DNA of 64,000 nt from Chryseobacterium viscerum (GCF_025949665.1 NZ_JAPDFT010000001.1:2232001-2296000), one strand, 5' to 3'; positions 10,299-18,698 are shown, numbered from the stretch's first letter. Numbers and translations: made by a program. The notes: generated from the sequence alone by a model not told the origin.

Positions 10299-10521
10299 TA
10301 TAATATTTATTGTTTAGTTGAAATTTGTTTACAGAAGACCATGAGCAGGCACAACAGCAGCCACCATCATTCCATGTGACGGTAAAAAGGAGATCAAAAG
10401 GAAGCTGATTGATGTTAATCGTTTTTTGTAATCCGGAATTCGGAATCATTATCTCCATGCAAGTCTGTTTATTTCCAAGTCTGCTGCTTCTGCATAAATA
10501 ATCGAAATCGAATGGGTACAT
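10285..10521 (-). CDS. Small Cys-rich ORF in the leader, coding status uncertain
   Basis: A 78-codon ORF between the riboswitch and prpB. It starts with ATG after an A-rich stretch, contains a run of Cys and Ala residues (GGCCCACSW, about residues 52-60), and its TGA overlaps the first codons of prpB by 14 bases, as in translational coupling. No family is recognised and no signal peptide is visible. It could be a leader peptide, a real small protein or chance. An in-frame ATG at codon 22 is an alternative start. The surrounding 450-base leader otherwise shows no gene. Confidence 0.3.
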   Translation of the reverse strand: MYPFDFDYLCRSSRLGNKQTCMEIMIPNSGLQKTININQLPFDLLFTVTWNDGGCCCACSWSSVNKFQLNNKYYNDYK

Positions 10522-10765
10522 TTTTTAACTTTTTATATTGATTAAATCTTCATAAAAAGTTCCTGGCAAACTTCACAATGTTTGTAAGAAAGAAAAATAT
10601 GGAAAAGGAAAATACGATGAATACACGATAATGAAAGAGCATACTACCCCACTACTTATCTGCATCACAAAAATAACACGAGCTGACAAAATATATTGAT
10701 CCCACTGTTATCCATATCGTATCATACCTGACTATAAGCTTCAGACCGCGAAAGCATCGTCAATT

Positions 10766-10935
10766 CGAAATAGGCAGGTCTCCTGACTTGTAACAGTTTT
10801 TATCGCCCTTCCCACATAACCAAGTATACAGTGGACCTTTATTTGATAAAAACCTTGATGTTACTTACAGTTGCGCGACAGTTCGTGATTTGCACACGAT
10901 TCCCTTTTAAGACACAGCTAAGTGTAACCAGTTTC
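10766..10935 (-). promoter_or_regulatory. Cobalamin (B12) riboswitch
   Basis: Read on the minus strand, the conserved elements come in order: GGTTACAC, then AAAAGGGAAT, the P3 arm CGTGTGCAAATCACG, the core ACTGTCGCGCAACTGTAAG, CCACTG, GTGGGAAGG, and finally AAGTCAGGAGACCTGCC. These match the B12-box pattern closely. The next genes on that strand are the small ORF and prpB, about 470 bases downstream. Such elements normally turn expression down when adenosyl- or methylcobalamin is bound. No obvious intrinsic terminator follows, so control of translation, or termination by Rho, is more likely; that part is inference. Confidence 0.92.
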
Positions 10936-10978
10936 GGTTGATAAAGAAGATGTTAAGAACTCCTTGGTGGTAAATATA

Positions 10979-11005
10979 GGTATTTTATAAAAATGTGAAA
11001 GATAT
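10979..11005 (-). promoter_or_regulatory. Weak promoter candidate for the riboswitch transcript
   Basis: On the minus strand TATATTTA (one mismatch to TAnnTTTG) is preceded at about 18 bases by TTTC. It lies about 45 bases before the first riboswitch element, the right place for the operon promoter, but the match is imperfect. Confidence 0.3.
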
Positions 11006-11410
11006 TTTATGCAAACAATAACTATTTATCTATAACCCATTGATTTTGTTGTTATTAAAAATACACTTTTCATCCAACAGGCATTGTAATTTAGATGATT
11101 ATGCTTGTTTTTTGTTACTAAATCCCTAAGATATGAGACAGAAAAATCAAACAAGTTTAAAGAAACTGCTTATTTACTATTCTTTTTCATCCTGTAATTA
11201 AAGTGTGTTTTTGAATTGTTTTTTTAAGGATAGTGGATCTTTATCTTTTGATATTAAATGATCTTTTTTATATCATTTTTAACCAGAAATTTTAATCTTT
11301 ATTCTTCAATCCATTTTCTGAAAGCAACTGTGTTGCTTTGTAATCAGAGGGGTTTCAGTACTTTTTTTTGGAATGGATCATTTTATACAGCCGGGTATCA
11401 TTCAATACAT
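11006..11410. other. Intergenic stretch without a recognised gene
   Basis: AT-rich sequence between the operon leader and the terminator of the next gene. No ORF, RNA fold or repeat was recognised here on either strand. Confidence 0.6.
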
Positions 11411-11415
11411 TGAAA

Positions 11416-11442
11416 AAATCCGCCAAAAAGTGACGGATTTTA
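11416..11442 (-). terminator. Intrinsic terminator
   Basis: On the minus strand AAATCCG pairs with CGGATTT around a loop of about 11 bases and is followed by a T run. It lies just after the stop of the secreted-protein gene ending at 11466. Confidence 0.7.
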
Positions 11443-11465
11443 TAGTATTTGAGATTCTGTTAAAA

Positions 11466-12008
11466 TTAATTTGCGGCCGGATCAATCAGTTCTGTAGTAA
11501 GACTTAAAAATTTCAGCAGATTTTTATTGTCAAAAAGCAAGGTTGCATAATGTTTCCCTTTCTTAAAAACCAGTTTTGAACCTCCTGGAAATTCGCTGCC
11601 TGCATCAAGTTTCTGGGTTTTAGCATTGTATTTACTGAACTTAGTTTTGCTGTCCTGCAGTGTGCTTTTATTCATAATAAGACCAAATGGAAGCCCTTCT
11701 ACCACTACAGGTTTATTCTCTGAAATGGTAAAAAACATTTCATTAACAGCATTATTTCCTCCCAGGCTGCAGTACAACTCCAAACCTGTTTTTGTAGGCC
11801 ATTTTGCATATTTTTCCTCGTTGGCATCTTCATAAAACATAGTTTTCACATTCAATGCTTTTGAGATTTTATCGGGAGTTTGTGGAAAAATAAATTCTGT
11901 ATTTTTATCCAATAAGGAGTTGAGAACTGCTGTTTTCTGTGAAAATGCAGTGATACTTATCAGCTGAAAAAAGAGGGTTAAGATGAAAGTTAGTGGTTTC
12001 GTCTTCAT
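11466..12008 (-). CDS. Secreted hypothetical protein
   Basis: 180 residues with a clear signal peptide (LTFILTLFFQLISITAFSQ, cleaved near residue 23). The mature part has no recognised domain; it alternates charged and hydrophobic stretches and contains LPFGLIMNKSTLQDSK near its middle. The gene stands alone, with its own terminator downstream and the VOC gene upstream after about 100 bases. Function is unknown; periplasmic location is likely. Confidence 0.7.
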   Translation of the reverse strand: MKTKPLTFILTLFFQLISITAFSQKTAVLNSLLDKNTEFIFPQTPDKISKALNVKTMFYEDANEEKYAKWPTKTGLELYCSLGGNNAVNEMFFTISENKPVVVEGLPFGLIMNKSTLQDSKTKFSKYNAKTQKLDAGSEFPGGSKLVFKKGKHYATLLFDNKNLLKFLSLTTELIDPAAN

Positions 12009-12107
12009 GGATTGTTTAAAATTTTAATGATTTGAAAGTTAAAGGTATTAAAATTCTGATTAAAACCACATTTTAAGCAATTTTCCACACCTTCTTTCTG
12101 TCTTTTG

Positions 12108-12476
12108 CTATTTTCTTTCTTGTACATTAAACACGGTGCCAGCAGGATCTGTAATCCAGTGCATATTTTCAGGAAGCTCTTCAATCTCATCACAGGTTTC
12201 TACTCCGTTCAATTGGAGGTATTCTGTAGCTTTTTCTATATCAGGAACTGTGAGCTGCAACCAGGTTTCAGAATGGGTATAATTATCTACACAGTCTAAC
12301 CAGATGATATTATTCCCGAATTTTACCTCATGGGTTCTGGAAACAGTTGGATTATTAATCGGTTTTTCTTCAACATTCAGATGTAAAATATCCCTGTAAA
12401 AAGCAACCGTTTTTTCATATTTATTTTTGGGAATTTTTATGGCGATATTTATTCCTGCTTCAAATTTTGTATCCAT
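12108..12476 (-). CDS. VOC (glyoxalase/bleomycin-resistance fold) family protein
   Basis: 122 residues, the size of one vicinal-oxygen-chelate unit with two beta-alpha-beta-beta-beta modules. The N-terminal module reads KIPKNKYEKTVAFYRDIL and the C-terminal one ends WITDPAGTVFNVQ, both typical of the family. The exact substrate cannot be told; such single-domain members are often orphan dioxygenase-like or antibiotic-binding proteins. It follows the alpha/beta hydrolase gene on the same strand. Confidence 0.75.
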   Translation of the reverse strand: MDTKFEAGINIAIKIPKNKYEKTVAFYRDILHLNVEEKPINNPTVSRTHEVKFGNNIIWLDCVDNYTHSETWLQLTVPDIEKATEYLQLNGVETCDEIEELPENMHWITDPAGTVFNVQERK

Positions 12477-12524
12477 ATTTTAGGCTTAACAGTGGTAAAA
12501 AATTCAAGTATTATTGGGATCAAT

Positions 12525-13394
12525 CTATTTCAAAAAACCGTTGAGATAGTTCAGAATTGTTGCGGTTTGCATCATCAGGCTGACATGGCTTTGCCCCGGA
12601 ACAATTGCCAGTTGGGATTTGGGCATAGGCCCCATATCTGCAGACACTCCACCGCCTAATAATTTATAAGTTTTTGCCAGCTCGGTTTTATCTAAACCAT
12701 CATTATCTCCAGCAATAATTAAAACAGGCGCTGAAATTTTAGAAATATTATCATCACCCAGGTCGAATGGTTGTCCGGCAGTAGCTATCATCTGCTCCAG
12801 AAATTTTGTCCATTTTGTTTTATCGGGAGCTACGGCATCATAAGCGGTATGCATAGGGCTGTTCATGAAGAGCTCAGGTTTCATCCCTTTAAATGCACTA
12901 TTAACTTCAGGCAGCCAGCCGCTATTTTTATAAGTTGAAGAAATAATGACCAGCTTATTCAGTCTTTGCGGGCTCTGTATTGCCAGCTGATAAGCGATTG
13001 CCCCGCCAAAGCTATATCCTGCTACATCTGCCTTATCAATTTTAAGATAGTCCATGACCTTTGTCACATCATTCGCCAGATCAGTATGTGATAATTTCCG
13101 TTCTGAAAACGGAGTATGTCCATGTCCCTGTAATTCAACAGCGATTACTTTTCTGTTTTTTGACAGTTCCGGGATCAACTCGCCCCAATTCATATCAATC
13201 GTCATGAAGGCACCATGCAGCAATACAATGGGCTTTCCTTTGCCATAGACCTCGTAGTAAACTTTGATGCCATTAACAGGTGCATAGCCACTTTCAGATG
13301 GTTTCACTTTTTGCCCGTAAACCTGTGATGTAATAGCGATAACAGTAAAAATCAGTAATGACTTCAGGGTTGAGAATTTGAATACACTTTTCAT
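12525..13394 (-). CDS. Secreted alpha/beta hydrolase
   Basis: About 289 residues from the ATG at 13394, chosen because it begins a signal peptide (SLLIFTVIAITSQVYGQ); the upstream in-frame extension lacks such a feature. The oxyanion-hole motif LLHGAFM, the nucleophile elbow GYSFGG, the Asp in IAGDNDGLD and the His in PGQSHVSL form a complete catalytic set. The likely location is the periplasm or outside the cell. Members hydrolyse esters or related bonds; the substrate is not evident. Confidence 0.88.
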   Translation of the reverse strand: MKSVFKFSTLKSLLIFTVIAITSQVYGQKVKPSESGYAPVNGIKVYYEVYGKGKPIVLLHGAFMTIDMNWGELIPELSKNRKVIAVELQGHGHTPFSERKLSHTDLANDVTKVMDYLKIDKADVAGYSFGGAIAYQLAIQSPQRLNKLVIISSTYKNSGWLPEVNSAFKGMKPELFMNSPMHTAYDAVAPDKTKWTKFLEQMIATAGQPFDLGDDNISKISAPVLIIAGDNDGLDKTELAKTYKLLGGGVSADMGPMPKSQLAIVPGQSHVSLMMQTATILNYLNGFLK

Positions 13395-13677
13395 AATATT
13401 GTCGGATTTGGTAGTTAAACTTTTAACCAAAATTAGCAAGTCATTATGAAATTCCACTTGTCACAAGACAAGATTTTACTTAAACGAAATCAGTTCTTAT
13501 ACATTCTGTTTAATAGGGTGTTTTCGCACTTTTAAACATATCATATTTTACACAATTTCAGAAAGTTTAAGGTAAAAAATAAAATAATCGCGCGATTGAA
13601 GATAAATATTTTCACAATAATTCAACAAAAATTGATAAAAATTTATTAATTTCGGATAGAACTAAACCTAAAATATT

Positions 13678-13821
13678 ATGAAAAATTTAAAGAAAATCGA
13701 AAGACAGGAATTGAAAACAATTAAGGGTGGTATTGACTGCAGAGGCGGACAGCTTTGTTTAATCGGCGGAAAGTGGCAATGCATGCCATATGACGGATGT
13801 GGTGGTGGAAACCAGCCTTAA
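13678..13821 (+). CDS. Gly-Gly leader peptide (bacteriocin-like), first of a pair
   Basis: A 47-residue peptide. The leader MKNLKKIERQELKTIKGG ends in a double glycine, the cleavage site used by C39-peptidase transporters, and the core is rich in Cys and Gly (CRGGQLC, YDGCGGG; four Cys). Such short peptides with an LKKI-x-R-x-x-LK-x-I-x-GG leader are common in Chryseobacterium and relatives and are called bacteriocin-like; their activity is unproven. A second peptide gene follows after 22 bases. Confidence 0.75.
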   Translation: MKNLKKIERQELKTIKGGIDCRGGQLCLIGGKWQCMPYDGCGGGNQP

Positions 13822-13843
13822 GTTTTAATTTAATTATCTGGCT

Positions 13844-13990
13844 ATGAAAAATTCTAAAAAAATTTCAAGAGATCAGTTGAAGAATATTAATGGCGGAGCA
13901 GTGAGTTGTTCCGAAGCATGCTGTCCTCCTCCGGGAATAAAGAGATGTCCCTGGGTGATTTGCATAGCACCATGTGAGATATTAAGCTAA
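13844..13990 (+). CDS. Gly-Gly leader peptide (bacteriocin-like), second of a pair
   Basis: A 48-residue peptide. Its leader MKNSKKISRDQLKNINGG matches that of the gene before it, while the core differs (SCSEACCPPPGIKRCPWV) and holds six Cys. The shared leader with divergent cores suggests one export route for two products. A hairpin terminator follows, so the two genes form a small operon. No modification or export gene is adjacent. Confidence 0.75.
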   Translation: MKNSKKISRDQLKNINGGAVSCSEACCPPPGIKRCPWVICIAPCEILS

Positions 13991-14014
13991 AACATTGTAT
14001 TCTCCAAAATAAAG

Positions 14015-14048
14015 ACCTGTAATTCGTATGAATTGCAGGTTTCTATTT
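14015..14048 (+). terminator. Terminator of the Gly-Gly peptide pair
   Basis: ACCTGTAATTC pairs with GAATTGCAGGT (one wobble) around GTAT and is followed by TTTCTATTTT. Confidence 0.75.
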
Positions 14049-14114
14049 TAAATTCTCTATGTCTTTTTTTTTTCAAGACTATATTTTTAATGTAAATTTA
14101 TTCTTCATTCAAAA

Positions 14115-14142
14115 AAGTCTCCTCAATCAGATTGGGAGACTT
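14115..14142 (-). terminator. Terminator of the C1q-like operon
   Basis: AAGTCTCC at 14115-14122 pairs with GGAGACTT at 14135-14142, with extra pairing inside the loop, and on the minus strand it is followed by a T run. Confidence 0.8.
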
Positions 14143-14182
14143 AAAAATTACAATTAGATTGTTCAAACCTATTGAAATATCT

Positions 14183-15097
14183 TTACTGTTCAACTATTGT
14201 AAGCGCATTGTAAGCCCCGCTTCCTGAGACATCGAATTGGCTGATTGTACCATCAAATGCTACTGTAATCCATGTAAAAGGTCTTAATTTGCTGCCTTTA
14301 TTCAGGTATACACTTACTGTACAGGCTGAACCTACGGGTACTGCATTGGGACTTGCTCCGGTATCAGAAGCATATCCATTATTTGTTTTGATTCTTTGTG
14401 TAATGGTGCCGGCAGAATCTCTCACTTCCCAAATTGCTTCAGTTTGATTATTGGCCCCGGTATTAACCTGGCTGGATTGTAATGCAAATGTAAAAGTTGC
14501 AAAATATACACCATCACGCGGTGCTGTAAATTCACCTGTAGCCGGGTCGAAATTTGAGGTTGGAACTCCAGAATCAGAGTCTAACTTCTCAGTCCAGTTC
14601 GTTAAATAAGAAGATCTTCTTTGAACTACGCCGGATTTGGTTCCTATTTCTGAGGGAGCAGCACTTTCAAATACATAGGTATCCTGAGTTGTTTTACTTG
14701 CCATTACTATAATACGCGGCTTCCCTTTAGGAAAAAAACTAACCCAGTTTGAACCGTCGGAAAATTCTAAATATCCTTTTACACCAATGGCAGGACTTGC
14801 AATATACCTTAGTGCACCAGCCCCGGCCTGAGCAGCAGTTTTCGCCGTATTTCCAATAGCTACAGAACTATTGGTTCCACCACGCAGATCCAGAGCTACC
14901 TTAGGATTGGAAACCATAACACCTGCCCTTCCCGAACTATTAATTATAATATTACCGGCATCCGTTTTAACTTCAAGAGGATTTGAAGGATTGGAGACTC
15001 CTATTCCTATTTGACCGCTTACATATGTTACTTTCAGTGACAAAACAATAACAGCACTGATCAATTTTTTTATTCTATTTTTTCGTCCCATTATCAT
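14183..15097 (-). CDS. Secreted C1q-like domain protein, third gene of a tandem triplet
   Basis: 304 residues: a signal peptide, a short head of the form IGIGVSNPSNPLEV as seen in many Bacteroidota surface and fibre-like proteins, then a C-terminal beta-sandwich resembling the C1q/TNF fold (about residues 170-304). The telling motif is FDPATGEFTAPRDGVYFATF, which closely matches C1q-domain repeats. It ends ALTIVEQ, like the other two copies. ATG at 15097 and 15091 are both possible starts. Five bases separate it from the preceding paralogue. The ligand is unknown; adhesion or carbohydrate binding is possible. Confidence 0.75.
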   Translation of the reverse strand: MIMGRKNRIKKLISAVIVLSLKVTYVSGQIGIGVSNPSNPLEVKTDAGNIIINSSGRAGVMVSNPKVALDLRGGTNSSVAIGNTAKTAAQAGAGALRYIASPAIGVKGYLEFSDGSNWVSFFPKGKPRIIVMASKTTQDTYVFESAAPSEIGTKSGVVQRRSSYLTNWTEKLDSDSGVPTSNFDPATGEFTAPRDGVYFATFTFALQSSQVNTGANNQTEAIWEVRDSAGTITQRIKTNNGYASDTGASPNAVPVGSACTVSVYLNKGSKLRPFTWITVAFDGTISQFDVSGSGAYNALTIVEQ

Positions 15098-15102
15098 GTA
15101 TT

Positions 15103-15951
15103 TTATAATTCACTAATACTTAAATTATTTAATTTGCTGTCATTTAAAGTATTTCGGGCACTGCCTATATTATGCCTGATGCTAAATTTTATAGTATTAT
15201 CTTTTTTAAGGTTGAAAATAGCATTGCAATTACCACTTATGTAATTACTTACTGTACCAGCCTGAAAAGCAGGATAAGAATTTATTGTTTTAAATACAGG
15301 AATGTTATCTGTACTTTGATTGCTTTCTATTGCAGTTTCTATAAAGGTATTTTTAGGGATATTTCCATTAGCCAGCGTGATGTTGAAAGAAACCAGATAA
15401 AAACCATCACGAGGAGCTTTAAAAATTCCTGTGGAAGGATCAAAGTCTCCAGCAGCACCAGCACCTAAATCAACTGTTTCTGTCCAATCTGTAATAACCA
15501 TCGAAGCTGCACTTGGAATACTTTGTGCAGAGCCTTTACTGGCATTTACCAGTGCTTTGGTTGGAGCAGTAAGTGGCAATGCAATCCATTGTTCCCCGTC
15601 AGAATATTCTAAAAATCCACCGTTATTGTAGCGTATGGCACCTCCTCCCGCTGCAGAAGGGCTCTGTGTATTATTGCCTAAGCCAATAGTTCCCTGGTCA
15701 GATGAAGACCTCAGATCAACTTTAGTAACCGGATTTAAAAGTCCAAAGCCAACCTGACCTTGTGGTGTAATCACAACATCATTAGATATTTTTGTTGCAT
15801 CGGGTGCAGAGCCGTTATCTTTTCCCGCATCTATATGTAAAGGTTGTGCAGGCGTAGGAGTGAAAAACCCTATTTGTGCTGTTGTTTTAGTTGCAGAAAA
15901 AAATAAAATACAAGCAAATAGTTTATAAGTTATAATGATCTTCTTTTTCAT
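15103..15951 (-). CDS. Secreted C1q-like domain protein, second gene of a tandem triplet
   Basis: 282 residues with a signal peptide ending near TTAQIGF and the same layout as its neighbours. The head has the pattern LHIDAGKDNGSAPDATKISN; the C-terminal domain carries FDPSTGIFKAPRDGFYLVSF, the C1q-like hallmark. The middle segment NNTQSPSAAGGGAIRYNNGG matches equivalent text in both neighbours. Ten bases separate it from the first gene. Sequence divergence from its paralogues is substantial outside the hallmark motifs, so the duplication is not recent. Confidence 0.75.
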   Translation of the reverse strand: MKKKIIITYKLFACILFFSATKTTAQIGFFTPTPAQPLHIDAGKDNGSAPDATKISNDVVITPQGQVGFGLLNPVTKVDLRSSSDQGTIGLGNNTQSPSAAGGGAIRYNNGGFLEYSDGEQWIALPLTAPTKALVNASKGSAQSIPSAASMVITDWTETVDLGAGAAGDFDPSTGIFKAPRDGFYLVSFNITLANGNIPKNTFIETAIESNQSTDNIPVFKTINSYPAFQAGTVSNYISGNCNAIFNLKKDNTIKFSIRHNIGSARNTLNDSKLNNLSISEL

Positions 15952-15961
15952 AATCTATATC

Positions 15962-16858
15962 TTAATGTTCTATTATGGTTAAATTGTTAAATCCATCATC
16001 TGGATTTGCAGGATTAGAAGAATCAGTTGTAACCCTTAGCGGAATAGCGCCTGAGGTTAGATTTTGGTATAGTCTGGCACTTACCTTAGTCCCTGCAGTA
16101 AGCGTGAGGGTAACGGTACTTGATCCTCCAGCCTGCGTTGAACGTGTAGAATTTGCATCATCAGATGTGCCTGTCATAGACTGGCCGAAAGTTTTATATA
16201 CACTGGCAAGAACAGTGTTTGTAGTAGGATTATAAAATTGCGATTCAACTCTGGAACCATCACTAATAACAGCTCCGTTAAAATTGAATGTTAATAAAAA
16301 AGTATACGTCCCATTTCGGGGAGCTGTAAACTCGCCAGAGCTTGGATCAAAACTATTGCTCATGTCACGTACCTCGTTCCAATTAATAATGGTTGTTGCA
16401 GAAGCAGAAGGTATAGATTGGCTTACGATTTTACGAACAACGATTACAGCCTTTTGAGGGGCAATATAAGCTTTGTGCCATACAGCGCCATCAGAGACTT
16501 CAATTTTTGCTCCTACCGGTATACTGTTTACATCATATCGTGTAGCACCCGCACCTGCTGCTACTGCAGACATCGTTGTGGTTCCTAAACCAAGAGCATT
16601 TTCATTTCCTGCAGATCTGATATCTAGCTGAACCTGAGGATTAAGCACTCCAGCACCAATGAATCCTGTTGTTTTGTTTACAATAACATCATTAGAAACT
16701 TGTATTGCCGTTGGTGTTCCCGAAGCAGGATTATCCTTAGCTCCATCTACATGTAAAATACCTTGTGGATTATTTGTACCAATCCCTATTTGCCCATTCA
16801 GTATATTGATAAGGAGGCAACAAGGCAGCATCAGTGTTTTATGTATTTTTTTTCTCAT
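15962..16858 (-). CDS. Secreted C1q-like domain protein, first gene of a tandem triplet
   Basis: 298 residues. The signal peptide (TLMLPCCLLINILNG) leads into IGIGTNNPQGILHVDGAKD, then a C-terminal C1q-like domain with FDPSSGEFTAPRNGTYTFLL, ending NNLTIIEH. It is the first gene of the three-gene minus-strand operon. The Cys pair in the signal region is not a convincing lipobox. Extracellular or surface location is likely; no T9SS sorting tail is visible. Confidence 0.75.
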   Translation of the reverse strand: MRKKIHKTLMLPCCLLINILNGQIGIGTNNPQGILHVDGAKDNPASGTPTAIQVSNDVIVNKTTGFIGAGVLNPQVQLDIRSAGNENALGLGTTTMSAVAAGAGATRYDVNSIPVGAKIEVSDGAVWHKAYIAPQKAVIVVRKIVSQSIPSASATTIINWNEVRDMSNSFDPSSGEFTAPRNGTYTFLLTFNFNGAVISDGSRVESQFYNPTTNTVLASVYKTFGQSMTGTSDDANSTRSTQAGGSSTVTLTLTAGTKVSARLYQNLTSGAIPLRVTTDSSNPANPDDGFNNLTIIEH

Positions 16859-17366
16859 ATTCTCATTTAAAAATTTGAGGTGATAGAGGTTGTTAATCCT
16901 CGCTCACAACTCAATGATAAGATTAAACAGCCTTTCATAAGTTATTTTAATCATTTATAAACCGGATTTCAAACTGAAAATAATATCTTCAACAAAACGT
17001 ACATTTATTACATGAATCATCCATGTGGGTTTAATAATGTAGCAGCCTATCAATAAAAATGTTGTGTTTGAGGGATTAGGCAAATGTGTTTTTAGAATCT
17101 TGTTTTCATTGATGTAAACATCAGGTCAATAATAATTTTTTGCAAAATTGTTGATTTTTCGCAATCAGACAAAGCATACCCTATCGATAGATTTCGATAT
17201 ATCAATAGATATTTTATAAGTTTAAGATTCTTAAAGGATTTTAGTATTACTACTATTCGGATATTTTCAAAAAAAGAAAATGGTCAGGTTAATCTTTTGT
17301 CAGGTAGTAAATAGATCATTTTCAGATTATGATTATTTAGCACTTTGAATACCTACATAAAAACAA
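16859..17366. other. Intergenic region upstream of the C1q-like operon
   Basis: About 500 AT-rich bases with no ORF. No TAnnTTTG element was found on the minus strand at a fitting distance before the operon, so its promoter is not identified. A small palindrome-rich patch near 17182-17212 (TATCGATAGA) has no clear role. Confidence 0.5.
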
Positions 17367-17370
17367 AAAA

Positions 17371-17392
17371 AGCTGTAAAATATTTTACAGCT
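17371..17392 (-). terminator. Terminator after tRNA-Ser
   Basis: A perfect 22-base palindrome AGCTGTAAAATATTTTACAGCT followed on the minus strand by a run of T. It lies just downstream of the tRNA gene. Confidence 0.75.
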
Positions 17393-17418
17393 TTTGTACT
17401 ATTTAATTTAATAGTCTG

Positions 17419-17503
17419 CGGAGAGTGAGGGATTCGAACCCCCGGACCTGTTACAGTCAACAGTTTTCAAGACTGCCGCAATCGACCACTCTGCCAACTC
17501 TCC
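17419..17503 (-). tRNA. tRNA-Ser (anticodon UGA)
   Basis: On the minus strand the acceptor arm GGAGAGT pairs with ACTCTCC, followed by discriminator G; the CCA end is not encoded. The D arm begins GGCAGAGTGGTC, the anticodon loop is CTTGAAA with anticodon TGA, a long serine-type variable arm follows, and the T loop reads GGGGGTTCGAATCCC. The length of 85 bases suits a class II tRNA. Confidence 0.95.
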
Positions 17504-17719
17504 TTCAACTCCGGTTATACCGTTGTTTTCAGTGGTGCAAATATATAAAGTTTTTTATTACTGACAAAATATTTTTTGAAGAAAATTTATATTTCTATGT
17601 CTTTCAACAAAATTCTATTTTTCCAGGCTGTTAAATCAGAATCATTAACAACTCAACTTCAATTATTTACCCTTTAACAAAGGTATTCAGCCTTCATCGA
17701 TATTTTTTAATGCATATTT

Positions 17720-18214
17720 TTAACCGTAATAATATTCGGTAGTAACATCTCCGCTAAAAGCCGGATGCATGTCCTGTTTCTGCATATTCAGTTCAAATAA
17801 TCTTTCACCATTTTTATTTCCTCCCCGTATTTTCAAAGAATACCATCCATTTTCTAAGGATAAAGTAATGCTGTTTTCATCATTGATGGAAGTAATGTCT
17901 TTTAAATAGCCAATACCAACCACTTTTACTTCATTATTAGCGGTCTGAAATATCCAGCCTCTGGACTCCACCTCTACCTCATCATCATTCAAAATCTTTT
18001 CATCATTCACAGAGACCCGGAATGCATAATGGTCTTCTTCTACGCCTATTATAGGGATTGCAATTCCTGATTTTGTTATTTCATCTCCATGTTCATTTTC
18101 TACGAAATATTTTAAAATATTAGTACCCGGAAGATGATTTTCCTGCAGGTAGTTTGCTAAAAGCTGCGGGCTGAACACCACAAAACCTTTAAGTTCTGAG
18201 AATATTTTCTTCAT
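17720..18214 (-). CDS. Hypothetical protein, possible immunity protein
   Basis: 164 residues, no signal peptide or membrane segment, acidic and rich in beta-strand-like stretches (GWYSLKIRGGNKNGERLFELNM is abridged here to its key GWYSLKIRGG). No family is recognised. It is the most distal gene of the strand that carries the Rhs toxin and its immunity genes, with the Imm51-like gene about 80 bases upstream. That position and the small soluble acidic character suggest an accessory or orphan immunity protein, but this is inference only. Confidence 0.5.
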   Translation of the reverse strand: MKKIFSELKGFVVFSPQLLANYLQENHLPGTNILKYFVENEHGDEITKSGIAIPIIGVEEDHYAFRVSVNDEKILNDDEVEVESRGWIFQTANNEVKVVGIGYLKDITSINDENSITLSLENGWYSLKIRGGNKNGERLFELNMQKQDMHPAFSGDVTTEYYYG

Positions 18215-18294
18215 ATATATTTGGATTGGATTTGGATTAAGTTTTATCTGTTTACCATGTTATCACATGTTCAGATTGTTTTTTAATGTTTTGA

Positions 18295-18645
18295 TCAGTC
18301 CAGTTCGGCCCGTGAAAACAAATCTTTCATTAAAATTTCATCTTCACATGCTTTTTTAAAGTTTAAAATAAAATCTTTCAACTTTTCTGAATCGGAAGAG
18401 TAAGCACAAAACATTCCTGCTTCAGGATCAAAATGGATGATATCAATGAGTTCTGCTTTTTGTTCTTTAATAAAAACATCCGCCAACGAAGCCCAATCAT
18501 AACCATTTCCTTCAAAACCTTCATCAGCACGGCTATCAAATATTTTCTGTTTATACCCTCCAGCATCTAAACACACTGAAAAGCTGTTTGAATGTTCAAC
18601 CCAAAAAAACGGCTTGATTGCTTCTTTTAAATCATTAATTCCCAT
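18295..18645 (-). CDS. Imm51-like immunity protein
   Basis: 116 residues, small, soluble and acidic. The segments GFEGNGYDWASLADVF, IIHFDPEAGMFCAYSSD and KDLFSRAELD resemble the Imm51 family of toxin-immunity proteins found beside polymorphic toxins. It lies downstream of the Rhs toxin and SUKH immunity genes. The cognate toxin may be one carried elsewhere or formerly present at this Rhs locus. The family assignment is from memory of the motif and not from a search. Confidence 0.6.
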   Translation of the reverse strand: MGINDLKEAIKPFFWVEHSNSFSVCLDAGGYKQKIFDSRADEGFEGNGYDWASLADVFIKEQKAELIDIIHFDPEAGMFCAYSSDSEKLKDFILNFKKACEDEILMKDLFSRAELD

Positions 18646-18698
18646 AGTTTGTTTTTTATTGCCGGACTACTTATTTTACTCGCCATTTAATACGAAAA

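Noticed and set aside
10197..10379. 60-codon plus-strand ORF with a His-rich tail opposite the prpB start
   Set aside because: Antisense to prpB and the leader ORF; probably chance.
12005..12193. 62-codon minus-strand ORF overlapping the VOC gene end
   Set aside because: It overlaps the VOC gene in another frame and has no family resemblance or convincing start.
17180..17215. TATCGATAG and TATCAATAGATA patches as a regulatory site
   Set aside because: Short AT-rich similarity without clear symmetry or position relative to a promoter.
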